A stretch of 31,541 bases of DNA. It comes from a virus. The position numbers were made by a program, and so were the translations under genes. Within the stretch, counting starts at the first letter, position 1. The number at the start of each line of letters is the position of its first letter. The DNA is taken from IMG/VR virus record IMGVR_UViG_3300044712_000119, positions 1 through 31,541 of that record; one strand, given 5' to 3'. Positions 8,196 through 16,478 of the stretch are shown piece by piece. The notes under the pieces were generated by a model that did no database searches, was not told the DNA's origin, and saw nothing but the letters and a program-made list of their open reading frames with translations.

Positions 8196-8818
8196 AACTG
8201 ATTGTCCCAGTCCTCAACCGCTATGACTTGCTTCAGCGGATGGTTGACTCGATTGACATTCCGCTTGAGTTGCTGGTGCTCGACAATGGAGATGCCATAG
8301 AAACCCTGAGAGTCCCAGCGTGGGTTGACGCTAGAGTCCTACACCTGCCAACCAATCAGGGCGTGGCAGGTAGCTGGAATCTTGGTATCAAGTTGCTACC
8401 ATTTGAGCCTGTGTGGTTCTTCAGCTCGGCAGACACCGAGTATCAGCCAGGTGCATTGGCGAAGCTTGCAGAGGCAAAGACAGACGAGATAACCCTCAAC
8501 GGCTCATTCCCTTATTGGCAGACCTTTGCAATTGGTGAGGAAGTAGTCAGACGCATCGGGCTATTCGATGAGAACATCTTTCCGATCTACTTTGAGGACA
8601 ACGACTACATGAAGCGAGCAGCCGAGGCAGGGATTACGGTGACGCACATTGACGCACCTGTCCACCACGACAACAGCTCGACCATCAACAGCGATGCCAA
8701 ACTGAGGCAGCAGAACTCTCGCACCTTCTCAGATAATGAGAGGTATTTCAACGCAAAGACCGAGGGCTTGTGGCATTGGTCACTAGATCGCAGAAGGGCA
8801 AACTATTGGCAAAAGTAG
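8192..8818 (+). CDS. Glycosyltransferase, GT2-like (GT-A fold)
   Basis: The 208-residue protein begins at GTG 8192, within the GTGA stop-start overlap and 9 nt after AAGGA. It opens with VPVLNRYDLLQRMVDSI and VLDNGD, the nucleotide-binding strand of GT2 enzymes, has NQGVAGSWNLGI in mid-domain and SSADTEY at the usual DxD place, then GLFDENIFPIYFEDNDYMKR as in rhamnosyltransferase-like GT2 proteins. It is shorter than most GT2 enzymes and lacks membrane segments. Donor and acceptor cannot be read from sequence. Confidence 0.87.
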   Translation: MKLIVPVLNRYDLLQRMVDSIDIPLELLVLDNGDAIETLRVPAWVDARVLHLPTNQGVAGSWNLGIKLLPFEPVWFFSSADTEYQPGALAKLAEAKTDEITLNGSFPYWQTFAIGEEVVRRIGLFDENIFPIYFEDNDYMKRAAEAGITVTHIDAPVHHDNSSTINSDAKLRQQNSRTFSDNERYFNAKTEGLWHWSLDRRRANYWQK

Positions 8819-9813
8819 TAATCACAGGAGTCGCTGGATTCTTAGGCTCGCACCTAGCAGACCGATTCCTCAAGGAAGGTTGGGAAGTTGTCGGCGTAGA
8901 TAACCTACTCGGTGGCTACTTGGACAATGTGCCAGACGATGTGATGTTTGCAGAGCTAGACCTTGTGCATGACCTCGACTTCTTAGAGGAAGTGACCGAG
9001 GGTGCAGACCTATTCATTCACGCTGCTTGCACCGCTTATGAGGGCTTGTCTGTATTCAGCCCGTCACTTGTGGTCAGCAATACCACTCAAGCGACCACCA
9101 ACGCCCTTGTAGCGGCTGTGAACGCCAAGGTCAAGCGGTTTATCTATCTGTCCTCAATGGCTCGCTATGGGGCACAGCAGACCCCATTTCAGGAGTCCTA
9201 CACCCCTAAACCTCAAGACCCTTATGGCATTGCAAAGGTAGCCTCTGAGGAGCTAGTCAAGAACATCTGCGACACTCACAATCTTGAGTGGGTAATCCTT
9301 GTGCCACACAACATCATTGGCCCTCGTCAGAAGTTTGATGACCCTTTCCGCAATGTTGCCTCGATTATGACCAACAGAATGTTGCAGGGCAAGCAACCAA
9401 TCATCTACGGTGACGGCACACAGCAACGATGCTTCAGTTTTATTGGCGATGTAGTCGAGCCAACCTTTGTTGCTTGCACTCAGGATGTCGCTCTGAGCCA
9501 TGTAATCAACATCGGTCCTGATGAGGAGACCATCACCATCAACGAACTTGCAGAGAAGCTTGCAGGGATAATCGGGTTCGACCTAGACCCTATTTACACC
9601 ACAGGCAGACCACAGGAAGTCAAGCTCGCGACCTGCTCCTCAGACAAGGCTAGAGACCTACTCGGCTACGAAACCAAGACAAACCTCGACCAAGGGCTGA
9701 CTGAACTAGTTGAGTGGATCAGCGAGAAGGGCACAAGAGAGTTTGACTACCACCTGCCGATTGAGATTGAGTCACCTAAAGTTCCTGCCACTTGGCGTGA
9801 CCGCCTGATGTAA
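8806..9813 (+). CDS. NAD-dependent sugar epimerase/dehydratase (extended SDR)
   Basis: The 335-residue protein begins at TTG 8806, chosen for the strong GAAGGG 7 nt upstream and because the Rossmann start (VVITGVAGFLGSH, GxxGxxG) follows at once; a GTG at 8770 is the alternative. Catalytic elements SSMARYG and YGIAK (YxxxK) are present, with the GDGTQQRCF substrate-loop region of NDP-sugar epimerases. It would make or convert the donor sugar for the two upstream glycosyltransferases, whose transcript it shares (13-nt overlap). Confidence 0.9.
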   Translation: MAKVVITGVAGFLGSHLADRFLKEGWEVVGVDNLLGGYLDNVPDDVMFAELDLVHDLDFLEEVTEGADLFIHAACTAYEGLSVFSPSLVVSNTTQATTNALVAAVNAKVKRFIYLSSMARYGAQQTPFQESYTPKPQDPYGIAKVASEELVKNICDTHNLEWVILVPHNIIGPRQKFDDPFRNVASIMTNRMLQGKQPIIYGDGTQQRCFSFIGDVVEPTFVACTQDVALSHVINIGPDEETITINELAEKLAGIIGFDLDPIYTTGRPQEVKLATCSSDKARDLLGYETKTNLDQGLTELVEWISEKGTREFDYHLPIEIESPKVPATWRDRLM

Positions 9814-9822
9814 ACTAGAGAC

Positions 9823-10419
9823 ATGGCAATCACTAACGGATACGCAACTCTGGCTCAGGTCAAGTCAGCACTTCGCATCACCGACAATGTTGATGACTCG
9901 CTGCTAGAGATGGCGATTGAGTCTGCCTCTCGTGTCATTGACGAATACACCAACCGCATCTTCTACAACGCTGGAACTGCTGTGCGCTACTACGCACCTA
10001 GCGATGACTTCAATGTTGACACCGATGACTTCATCAGCGTAAGCAGTTTGCAGACTATGAGCGGTAATGACCAGGTGTTCGACACAACTTGGACTTCTAC
10101 TGACTACCAGCTAGAACCGCTGAACGGCTTTGCAGACGGCATCTCTCAGCCTTACAATCACATCCGAGCAGTTGGAAATTACACTTATCTGACCCTCGGC
10201 GGTGAGGCTACCATCAAGCTCACAGCAGTCTTTGGCTGGAACGCTGTCCCAATTCAGGTGACTCAGGCTTGTGTTATTCAGGCATCTCGTATTTACAAGC
10301 GACTTGATTCGCCTCTAGGCATCATCTCTGGTGAGCTTGGATCTATGCGTGTTGGTGCTCGCATTGACCCTGATGTCGCTCAACTTGTTGACTCGCTACG
10401 CAGAATCAGGTTTGCATAG
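9823..10419 (+). CDS. Head-tail connector (gp6-like adaptor)
   Basis: A 198-residue protein with the pattern YATLAQVKSALRI…DDSLLEMAIESASRVIDEYTNR of HK97 gp6/SPP1 gp15-like adaptors, which form the ring below the portal. The N-terminal helical bundle is followed by a beta-rich insert and a C-terminal helical tail (ACVIQASRIYKRLDSP…). It begins 9 nt after the epimerase and resumes the canonical head-to-tail order. Ribosome site is weak. Stop overlaps the next start. Confidence 0.88.
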   Translation: MAITNGYATLAQVKSALRITDNVDDSLLEMAIESASRVIDEYTNRIFYNAGTAVRYYAPSDDFNVDTDDFISVSSLQTMSGNDQVFDTTWTSTDYQLEPLNGFADGISQPYNHIRAVGNYTYLTLGGEATIKLTAVFGWNAVPIQVTQACVIQASRIYKRLDSPLGIISGELGSMRVGARIDPDVAQLVDSLRRIRFA

Positions 10420-10826
10420 TGGCAAGCATCGCTGAACTTAGAACTGAGATTGCTCAGAACCTAGCCACCATTACAGGTCTAAGAACCTCTGAGTTTATTC
10501 CCGACAACCCAAACCCACCGATTGCTGTCGTGCAGTTTGACCGAGCACAGTATCACCTCGACATGGGCAACGGAATGACGGAATACACCTTTGTTGTGCA
10601 GGTGATTGTTGGTCGAGCAGACGAGCGCACCGCACAAAGAAACCTCGATGCTTACTGCTCAAGCACAGGCAGCTCATCTGTCTTGCTTGCGGTAGAATCG
10701 AATAGGACACTAGACGGTAAGGCCTTTGACTGTGTAGTGACCGAAATGTCTAGCTACGGCCCTGTCCTAGTAAATGACACAACCTATCTCGGTGCTGAGT
10801 TCCAAATCCGAGTGCTTGCAAGCTAA
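10419..10826 (+). CDS. Tail terminator or tail completion protein
   Basis: A 135-residue protein starting with GTG in a TAGTG overlap. Its pattern, an N-terminal helix (IAELRTEIAQNLATI), strands around YTFVVQVIVGRADERTAQRNLDAY and a final strand (TYLGAEFQIRVLAS), resembles tail terminators that cap the tail tube at the head end. Its place between connector and tube genes supports that. A head-closure role is the main alternative. Confidence 0.72.
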   Translation: MASIAELRTEIAQNLATITGLRTSEFIPDNPNPPIAVVQFDRAQYHLDMGNGMTEYTFVVQVIVGRADERTAQRNLDAYCSSTGSSSVLLAVESNRTLDGKAFDCVVTEMSSYGPVLVNDTTYLGAEFQIRVLAS

Positions 10827-10839
10827 TAAGGAGAAATAA

Positions 10840-11250
10840 ATGGCAAAGTTGGTTCTGACCAACGCAGTAGTCAAGATCAACTCTGTTGACTACTCGGCAA
10901 ATGTAAACCAGGTGGAGATCGCAGTCACCGCCGATGAGATCGACACGACCAGCTTTTCGGCTACGGGCTGGCGCACAGTTACTGGAGGCCTAAAATCAGG
11001 CTCTGTAACTCTGTCGTTCCACAACGACTTCGCTGCTGGTGCGCTTGACTCGGCTCTATGGCCTCTGTTCAACACCCTAGCAACTGTTGTTGTTCTACCA
11101 AACGGAACTACCGCTGGAACTTCAAACCCTAGCTACACCTTCACCGCTCTAGTAAACAACCTCACTCCGATTTCGGGTAGTGTCGGGGATCTGGCAACCC
11201 AGAACCTGACCTGGCCTGTTAGCTCGGAAATTACGAGGGCAACCGCCTAG
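10840..11250 (+). CDS. Major tail tube protein
   Basis: A 136-residue beta-rich protein with a perfect AAGGAG upstream. It has the small tail-tube pattern: VKINSVDYSANVNQVEI, then an exposed loop (DTTSFSATGWRTVTGGLKSG), a beta strand SVTLSFHNDF, and ALWPLF…VVVLPNGT. It forms stacked hexamers of the flexible tail. Strong ribosome site and biased codons match an abundant virion protein. It precedes the frameshifted chaperone, the usual order. Confidence 0.9.
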   Translation: MAKLVLTNAVVKINSVDYSANVNQVEIAVTADEIDTTSFSATGWRTVTGGLKSGSVTLSFHNDFAAGALDSALWPLFNTLATVVVLPNGTTAGTSNPSYTFTALVNNLTPISGSVGDLATQNLTWPVSSEITRATA

Positions 11251-11274
11251 TAACCCAACGAAAGGGGACTATAA

Positions 11275-11532
11275 ATGAAAATCAACCTAGAGATTGAATA
11301 CAACTCTGGAAACAAGGTAGAGGTCATCTGCTCTGCTCCTGACATTGTGAAGTTCGAGGACAAGTTCAACATCGCAATCACTAAGGCTGCACAGGACATG
11401 AGACTAACTCACCTGCTATTCTTGGCTCACTCCGCATTGAGCAGGACAAAGCAGACTGATCTCGACTTTGACACTTGGACTCAGAGTGTTGACGGCGTTG
11501 GTGCTGTTGACACCCCAAAATCGAAGGGCTAG
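11275..11532 (+). CDS. Tail assembly chaperone, short form
   Basis: An 85-residue acidic protein (SAPDIVKFEDKFNIAITKAA…HLLFLAHSALSRT) corresponding to the upstream member of the chaperone pair that coats the tape measure during tail assembly. It ends at TAG 11530-11532, ten bases after a CCCAAAA slippery heptamer in the exact X-XXY-YYZ phase, so a share of ribosomes continues in the -1 frame to make the long form (see 11275-11669). Confidence 0.9.
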   Translation: MKINLEIEYNSGNKVEVICSAPDIVKFEDKFNIAITKAAQDMRLTHLLFLAHSALSRTKQTDLDFDTWTQSVDGVGAVDTPKSKG

Positions 11533-11669
11533 GTGACAGCTCCCAGCATTGGGAGATTGCTGCCCTAGCCGTAGAGACAGGGATTGCTCCAAGCCTCTTG
11601 TTACAAGAGTCTGAGCGCATGAGGTTCACAATGGCTCGCTACCTAATCTGGCGGGCACAACAAAGGTAA
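11275..11669 (+). CDS. Tail assembly chaperone, long form by -1 programmed frameshift
   Basis: Slipping one base back on CCCAAAA (11514-11520) continues the protein from codon ATC at 11520 for 49 more codons to TAA 11667-11669, a 131-residue fusion. The extension contains HWEIAALAVETGIAPSLLLQ and FTMARYLIWRAQQR, matching the helical downstream domain of chaperones of the lambda G/GT type. That second segment has no good start of its own. A hairpin (CTCCCA 11540-11545 with TGGGAG 11550-11555) lies downstream and may stimulate slippage. Known biology: the ratio of the two forms is needed for tail assembly. Confidence 0.88.
11514..11520 (+). promoter_or_regulatory. -1 ribosomal frameshift slippery site CCCAAAA
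   Basis: The heptamer is read C-CCA-AAA in the zero frame, so both tRNAs can re-pair after slipping to CCC-AAA. It lies just ahead of the short-form stop codon, at the expected place in the tail chaperone gene. Confidence 0.9.
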
Positions 11670-11698
11670 CCACTCCGAAAGGGGTGGTTTTCCTTTTG
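11668..11698 (+). terminator. Rho-independent terminator after the tail chaperone
   Basis: AACCACTCC (11668-11676) pairs with GGGGTGGTT (11681-11689) around a GAAA tetraloop, followed by TTCCTTTT. It overlaps the long-form stop codon and separates the tube/chaperone unit from the tape-measure unit. Confidence 0.85.
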
Positions 11699-11705
11699 GT
11701 AGACT
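11697..11705 (+). promoter_or_regulatory. Putative extended -10 promoter for the tail tip unit
   Basis: TGGTAGACT (TGn plus TAGACT) begins 8 nt after the terminator stem and 18 nt before TATTGGAGAGGTG-type ribosome sequence and the ATG at 11723. Its TTGGTAGA core recurs at 19804. Confidence 0.4.
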
Positions 11706-11722
11706 TATTGGAGAGGTGACCA

Positions 11723-12358
11723 ATGCTGAAGATGCTGTTGACAGGTGCAACGGGGCAACCCTTTTCTGTCAAAGACATTAGGGAACTGCAACGCAAACTA
11801 AGAGCGATTGAGCCATCTCTACGCACAGAGTTTTTGCGTGAGGTAAAGACCATCGGCAAGACTCCTGAAAAAGCCATCAAGTCAGCCATTCCAAATGAAT
11901 CTCCTCTTAGCGGTCTATCAAAGCCAGGTGCAACCTTGCAATGGGGCAAAGCTAAAAAGGGTTCAGGTGGTGCTAAGTCGACCACTATCCGTTTTCGCAC
12001 AAAAGCTGGCGGTAAATCCTTGACCACCACGCTTCTTGGCATCCGAGTCAACTCAGCCGCATCTTCTGTCGCTGACATGGCTGGTCGCTCAGGTCGGTTC
12101 GTTGGTGCAGGTTACAAAGGCTCAGGTCGCTCAAGACCTATTGTTCGCACTTACTCTGATGGATCGCAGTCAGTATCATTTACTAGGACAGCAAGCAAAA
12201 AGGCTGGACAAGCTTTCATCAACAACCTCAATCGAGGTCTATCTAATCGCCCATCTCGTATGGCGTGGAAGGCAGTTGAGAAAGACCTTCCGCAAATCTC
12301 AAAGTCAATTCAGTATGTGGTGGACAAGTGGGCCATCCGAGCAAGCAAAGGTTTCTAA
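11723..12358 (+). CDS. Basic neck/tail completion-like protein (HK97 gp10-like, tentative)
   Basis: A 211-residue, strongly basic protein: helical start (VKDIRELQRKLRAIEPSLRTEFLREVKTIG-like), a glycine/lysine-rich loop and a C-terminal part FINNLNRG…VEKDLPQISKSIQYVVDKW. Size and pattern resemble gp10-type head-tail joining proteins, but such genes normally precede the tube gene; here it lies after the chaperone and directly before the tape measure (TAAATG junction). A minor tail role is therefore also possible. GGAGAGGT gives a strong ribosome site; ATG 11732 is an alternative start. Confidence 0.6.
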   Translation: MLKMLLTGATGQPFSVKDIRELQRKLRAIEPSLRTEFLREVKTIGKTPEKAIKSAIPNESPLSGLSKPGATLQWGKAKKGSGGAKSTTIRFRTKAGGKSLTTTLLGIRVNSAASSVADMAGRSGRFVGAGYKGSGRSRPIVRTYSDGSQSVSFTRTASKKAGQAFINNLNRGLSNRPSRMAWKAVEKDLPQISKSIQYVVDKWAIRASKGF

Positions 12359-14683
12359 ATGTCAGTAAATGTAACGCTGAAATCCGTCTGGGATGATAGG
12401 GGAATCAAAGCCGCTGAGCGTGACTTCAAGAAACTTGGCAGTGGTGTCTCTAAAGCCCTTGGAGCTGTTGGTCTTTCCCTTGGTGCTGCTGCCCTAGCCT
12501 CAAGCCTCAAAGATGCAGCGAAAGCAGCAGTTGAAGAACAAAAGAGCGCAGCCCTACTTGCTCAGCAGTTGCAGAACACAGTCGGTGCTAATGATGCTCT
12601 AGTTGGTTCGGTTGAAGAATCCATTAGGGCAATGAGCCTAAATGCGGCTGTTGCTGATGATCAGCTTCGCCCTGCTTTTGCTCAGCTTGTTAGAGCTACA
12701 CAAGATGTTGATACCGCAACCTCAATGCTTCAGTTGGCTCTCGATGTTTCTGCTGGCACAGGTAGGGATTTGGGAAGCGTAACCATTGCGCTTTCGAAGG
12801 CTTATCAGGGAAACACCACAGCACTTAGCCGACTAGGTATCAAGGCTCAAGATGGCGTTGACATCTTTGCTCAGTTGCAAGAACAGTTTGCAGGAGCAGC
12901 CGAGACCGCCGCTCGTAATGACCCATTCCAGAGATTGAGCGTTATCTTTGGTGAGGTCAATGAGCAAATTGGTCAGGTTCTAATTCCTTATCTGAACTCA
13001 CTTGCAGACTACTTTTCCAAGGCAGACTTTACAACTGCTATCAGCAATCTATCTGTCGCACTTGGCGAGGCGGCTAACCAGGTCAATTACCTATTTCAAA
13101 CCATCACAGGACAAGATGCCCTGACTTGGTTTATTGACCTGCTAGGTGCGGTCTCAGTCGGTGTTGCTCAGATTGCATTTACTATCGGTGACGCTGGTAA
13201 CACCATCTCTAAGTTCCTTTCAGGTGACTTTGCTGGTGCGGGTAAAAACATCACAAGCTTCTTGGATAGATACAACAAGTTTGTTCAAGGCATCTATGAC
13301 AAGCAGGATGAGGCTAAGGCAAAGCTAAAGCCAATTCAGTTCAACCCAATTACTTTTACCCCTATTACTTCGAATAGCGCAAACCCAACGGCAACTGCAA
13401 AATCGCAGTATGACTCAGTTCGCAAAGTTATCCTCGCTGCTCAGGCAAACATCCTCAAAGCTGAGCGAGACTACTCTCGCACCAAGTTTGAAATCAACCG
13501 AGACTATGAAGCTAGAGTCGCTGATCTACGCAAAGCCGCTGCTGATTCACAGCTAAACCTGATTCAAGAATCGCAAGCTCGCATCACAGACGCTTTTAGA
13601 ACTGCGACTCAGCTAAGCCTAAGCAATCTATTTACTAGCCAAACAACTCGTGAGCTAGTCACTCAGGTCAAGAAGCTAACTCAGAACCTGACCGTCTCAG
13701 TTACAAAAGAAACTGAAAAGACTGCTTACTCATCCGTAACCGACATCATCAACGGATTGCGTGACAGACTAACTGCAAGCAAGACTCTGCTCGCCAACGC
13801 CTCAAAACTAGCAGGACTAGGTTTCAAGCAAACCTTTATCGAACAGGTCTTAGAGACGGGCACAGAGTCTGGCAATGCCCTTGCGGGAGCAATCCTTGAG
13901 GCATCACCTGAAACTCAGTCTGAACTAAAGACCTTATTTGCTGACCTAGAGAATGTATCCGAGACAGGCGCAGACTCACTAGCTAAAAGCATCTACGACA
14001 AGTTTGGTCTTGCAACCAAGGCGATGTCTGACGAAAAGGACAAGATCAACAAACTGCTTGGGATTGCCCTAAAGGAACAAGATGCAATCCTTCTTCAGAA
14101 TCTTGCAGATGCGGCTCTTGCTTTCCAGACTCAAATTGCTGACATCAAAACACAGTTTGAACTTGACCTTCTTGGGTTTGGTGGTGCTTTTGCAGGGCTA
14201 GGAAACACCATTGACGCTGTAAGAGCCAAGCTGGAAAAGCTGTTGTTAGTTGGTGGCGGAGATGTCAAGTCATCTCTAATTGACCCTAAGTCTGGCTCTG
14301 CGGTTGCAGGTGCAACTGTTACCGAGGGTGTTGCAGTCAAGGACATCAAGAACGCAACAGGAATCATCATTGACGAGCTATCAGATGTCAAGGGAACTGC
14401 TGCCTATCTTCAGGCTCGTATCAACGCTGCCAACGCCTTCATCAAGCTTGCCTCATCTAACGCCGCTCAGGATGCCTCTGCTGCTGCTCAGGTTGCTGAC
14501 TGGACTAAGCAGTTGGTGAACCTTCAGGGTGCTGCCGCTACGGGCAATGTCGCAGGAACAGTTGTCAACATAAATGTCAAGACCGACACCACTCAGTCAA
14601 CGGCTATGGTTGGAAAGACCATCGGTAAGATTGTGACCAAGTATGTGACCACAGGTGGTCAAGTAATCGTGAGCGGTAACTAA
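12359..14683 (+). CDS. Tape measure protein
   Basis: A 774-residue, mainly alpha-helical protein with an N-terminal coiled-coil (GIKAAERDFKKLGSGVSKALG), hydrophobic membrane-insertion-like stretches near residues 30-50 and 255-285, and long alanine-rich helical segments. It sets tail length; at about 0.15 nm per residue it predicts a tail near 115 nm. No lytic transglycosylase or peptidase domain is evident. It begins right after the preceding stop and its stop overlaps the next ATG. Confidence 0.93.
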   Translation: MSVNVTLKSVWDDRGIKAAERDFKKLGSGVSKALGAVGLSLGAAALASSLKDAAKAAVEEQKSAALLAQQLQNTVGANDALVGSVEESIRAMSLNAAVADDQLRPAFAQLVRATQDVDTATSMLQLALDVSAGTGRDLGSVTIALSKAYQGNTTALSRLGIKAQDGVDIFAQLQEQFAGAAETAARNDPFQRLSVIFGEVNEQIGQVLIPYLNSLADYFSKADFTTAISNLSVALGEAANQVNYLFQTITGQDALTWFIDLLGAVSVGVAQIAFTIGDAGNTISKFLSGDFAGAGKNITSFLDRYNKFVQGIYDKQDEAKAKLKPIQFNPITFTPITSNSANPTATAKSQYDSVRKVILAAQANILKAERDYSRTKFEINRDYEARVADLRKAAADSQLNLIQESQARITDAFRTATQLSLSNLFTSQTTRELVTQVKKLTQNLTVSVTKETEKTAYSSVTDIINGLRDRLTASKTLLANASKLAGLGFKQTFIEQVLETGTESGNALAGAILEASPETQSELKTLFADLENVSETGADSLAKSIYDKFGLATKAMSDEKDKINKLLGIALKEQDAILLQNLADAALAFQTQIADIKTQFELDLLGFGGAFAGLGNTIDAVRAKLEKLLLVGGGDVKSSLIDPKSGSAVAGATVTEGVAVKDIKNATGIIIDELSDVKGTAAYLQARINAANAFIKLASSNAAQDASAAAQVADWTKQLVNLQGAAATGNVAGTVVNINVKTDTTQSTAMVGKTIGKIVTKYVTTGGQVIVSGN

Positions 14684-15906
14684 TGGGAGTTCCAGCACCA
14701 GTTGTTCAAATTGGTTTCGATTTAGTCGGAGCTAATGCCAACCTGCTGACCCTAGACAACCCTGTCAAGGGCAAACTAGACACCCCTGCTTATCCGCTCG
14801 GTGGACAGATCTTCTACGATGTCACCGACAAGGTAAAGAGCATCGCAACAAGGCGAGGCAAGAACCGCCAGCTCGATGAGTTCGATGGTGGTTTGGCGAA
14901 TGTGGTCTTTGACAACAACGACAGAACCTTTGACCCTGAGTATGTGAACTCGCCTTACTATGGGCAGATTATTCCGAAGCGAGCAATCCGCATCTTCTCT
15001 GGTGGTCAGCCACGCTTTCAAGGTGTCATAGATGACTGGAATCTGAACTACGACCCAGGCGGCTTCAGCGAGGCTCAGGCGGCTGCCTCAGACGCTTTCA
15101 CGCTGTTCAACACCCAGACACTACCTGCTGGGACTGCAACCGCTCAAAAGGCTGGTAGCCGAGTCAACGCAATTCTCGACCTGCCAGATGTCAACTGGTC
15201 ATCACAGGACAGAACGATTGACACAGGACTCACAACCCTAGGTGCAGATGTATTTGTTGAGGACACAAATGTTCTTGAGTATCTGAGAACTGTTGCTCGC
15301 TCTGAACCAGGCAACCTGTTCATTGGTAAGAACGGTCATGTGGTATTTACAGACCGCAACTCCGCACCAACCGCAGGTGAGGTTGTGCTTGCAGATGATG
15401 GCACAGGCATCCCCTATCAGGGCATGAAGGTTGTCTACGGATCAGAGTTGCTTTACAACGAGATTGTCATTGGCTCTGACCTAGCAGGAACGGTTGTCGC
15501 ACAGGACACAGCCTCAATCGCTGAGTATGGTGTGCTGAACCTGACGCAAACAGGGTTGCTGATGAGTGACCCAACCTATGTGCAAAACCTTGCTATCTAC
15601 TACGCAAGCAAGTATTCACAGCCTGAGTATCGCTTTGAGTCTGTTGACATCGTGATTGACGAACTGACAGATGCACAGCAACAGGCAATCCTCGGACTTG
15701 AGATTGCAGACTTTGTGACGATCAAGTTCACGCCAAACGGAATCGCACCTGCCATCGAGAAGATTGCAGAGGTTATCCGCATTGACGATGACATCACGCC
15801 TGAGAGCCATGTGGTCTCGCTAGGCTTTGCAACACTTGACTACTTCCTCTTGGTGCTTGATGACCCAGAGTTTGGTAAACTAGACAGAGGCGCACTCGCC
15901 TTCTAA
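14683..15906 (+). CDS. Minor tail protein (Dit/Tal-like baseplate component)
   Basis: A 407-residue protein of the type that follows the tape measure in many actinophages: N-terminal FDLVGANANLLTLDNPVKG, then YDVTDKVKSIATRRGKNRQLDEFDGG, which recurs in tail-tip proteins with hub-like beta domains, and a C-terminal half with conserved IRIDDDITPESHVVSLGFA. The fold suggests the tail hub bridging tube and fibres. TAATG overlap with the tape measure gene. The exact Dit or Tal assignment cannot be settled by reading. Confidence 0.8.
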   Translation: MGVPAPVVQIGFDLVGANANLLTLDNPVKGKLDTPAYPLGGQIFYDVTDKVKSIATRRGKNRQLDEFDGGLANVVFDNNDRTFDPEYVNSPYYGQIIPKRAIRIFSGGQPRFQGVIDDWNLNYDPGGFSEAQAAASDAFTLFNTQTLPAGTATAQKAGSRVNAILDLPDVNWSSQDRTIDTGLTTLGADVFVEDTNVLEYLRTVARSEPGNLFIGKNGHVVFTDRNSAPTAGEVVLADDGTGIPYQGMKVVYGSELLYNEIVIGSDLAGTVVAQDTASIAEYGVLNLTQTGLLMSDPTYVQNLAIYYASKYSQPEYRFESVDIVIDELTDAQQQAILGLEIADFVTIKFTPNGIAPAIEKIAEVIRIDDDITPESHVVSLGFATLDYFLLVLDDPEFGKLDRGALAF

Positions 15907-15917
15907 GGAGAAATGTA

Positions 15918-16478
15918 ATGGCAGGACAAGGCTACAAGGTCTGGTCAGCTGGCGATGTATTAGCCGCAGCCGATGTAAACGGTTATCTTATGGAGCAGAC
16001 CGTCATGGTCTATGCAAGCTCGGCAGCTCGTAGCTCAGCACTTGGCACAGCAGTATCAGAGGGAATGGTCACCTATCTGAAGGACACCAACGCCCTTGAG
16101 TATTACGATGCAAGCACCTGGCGAACTGTTGGTCTTGACACCACAGTTGCAGGATCAGTCATCGCTTTTGGTTCAACCGCTGTATCTGCTGCCTACACCG
16201 CAGTTGCAGGATTAGACAACGCCTCAATCATCGTGACAGGAACCGCAGCCGTAACCGTTACAGTCCCAGACATCCTCGGGGTCGGTGACTCGCTCAACAT
16301 CATTCGTGACACTTCGGGAACCGTGACCATCGCAGCAGGAACAGGCGTAACTTCTTGGGCAGGTGCAGGAACGGCAGGAACCGCCGTCACCTTCAAGATT
16401 GACCAGCAATACAACGGTGCGCAGGTTATCAAGACCGCCGCCAACACTTACCGAGTAATTGGAAAGATCACCGTCTAA
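15918..16478 (+). CDS. Tail-tip/fibre protein
   Basis: A 186-residue protein with AAGGAG upstream. It opens with YKVWSAGDVLAAADVNGYLMEQTVMVYASSAARSSAL-type sequence and SEGMVTYLKDTNALEYYD, a module seen in many actinophage tail-fibre proteins, followed by a valine/threonine-rich beta region (VTVTVPDILGVGDSLNIIRD). It is likely a virion fibre or fibre base. Its stop overlaps the next ATG. Confidence 0.78.
   Translation: MAGQGYKVWSAGDVLAAADVNGYLMEQTVMVYASSAARSSALGTAVSEGMVTYLKDTNALEYYDASTWRTVGLDTTVAGSVIAFGSTAVSAAYTAVAGLDNASIIVTGTAAVTVTVPDILGVGDSLNIIRDTSGTVTIAAGTGVTSWAGAGTAGTAVTFKIDQQYNGAQVIKTAANTYRVIGKITV

Noticed and set aside
11626-12078. Minus-strand frame of 150 codons opposite the tail chaperone and neck-like gene
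   Set aside because: It runs across a terminator and two well-supported plus-strand genes, has no ribosome site and resembles no family.
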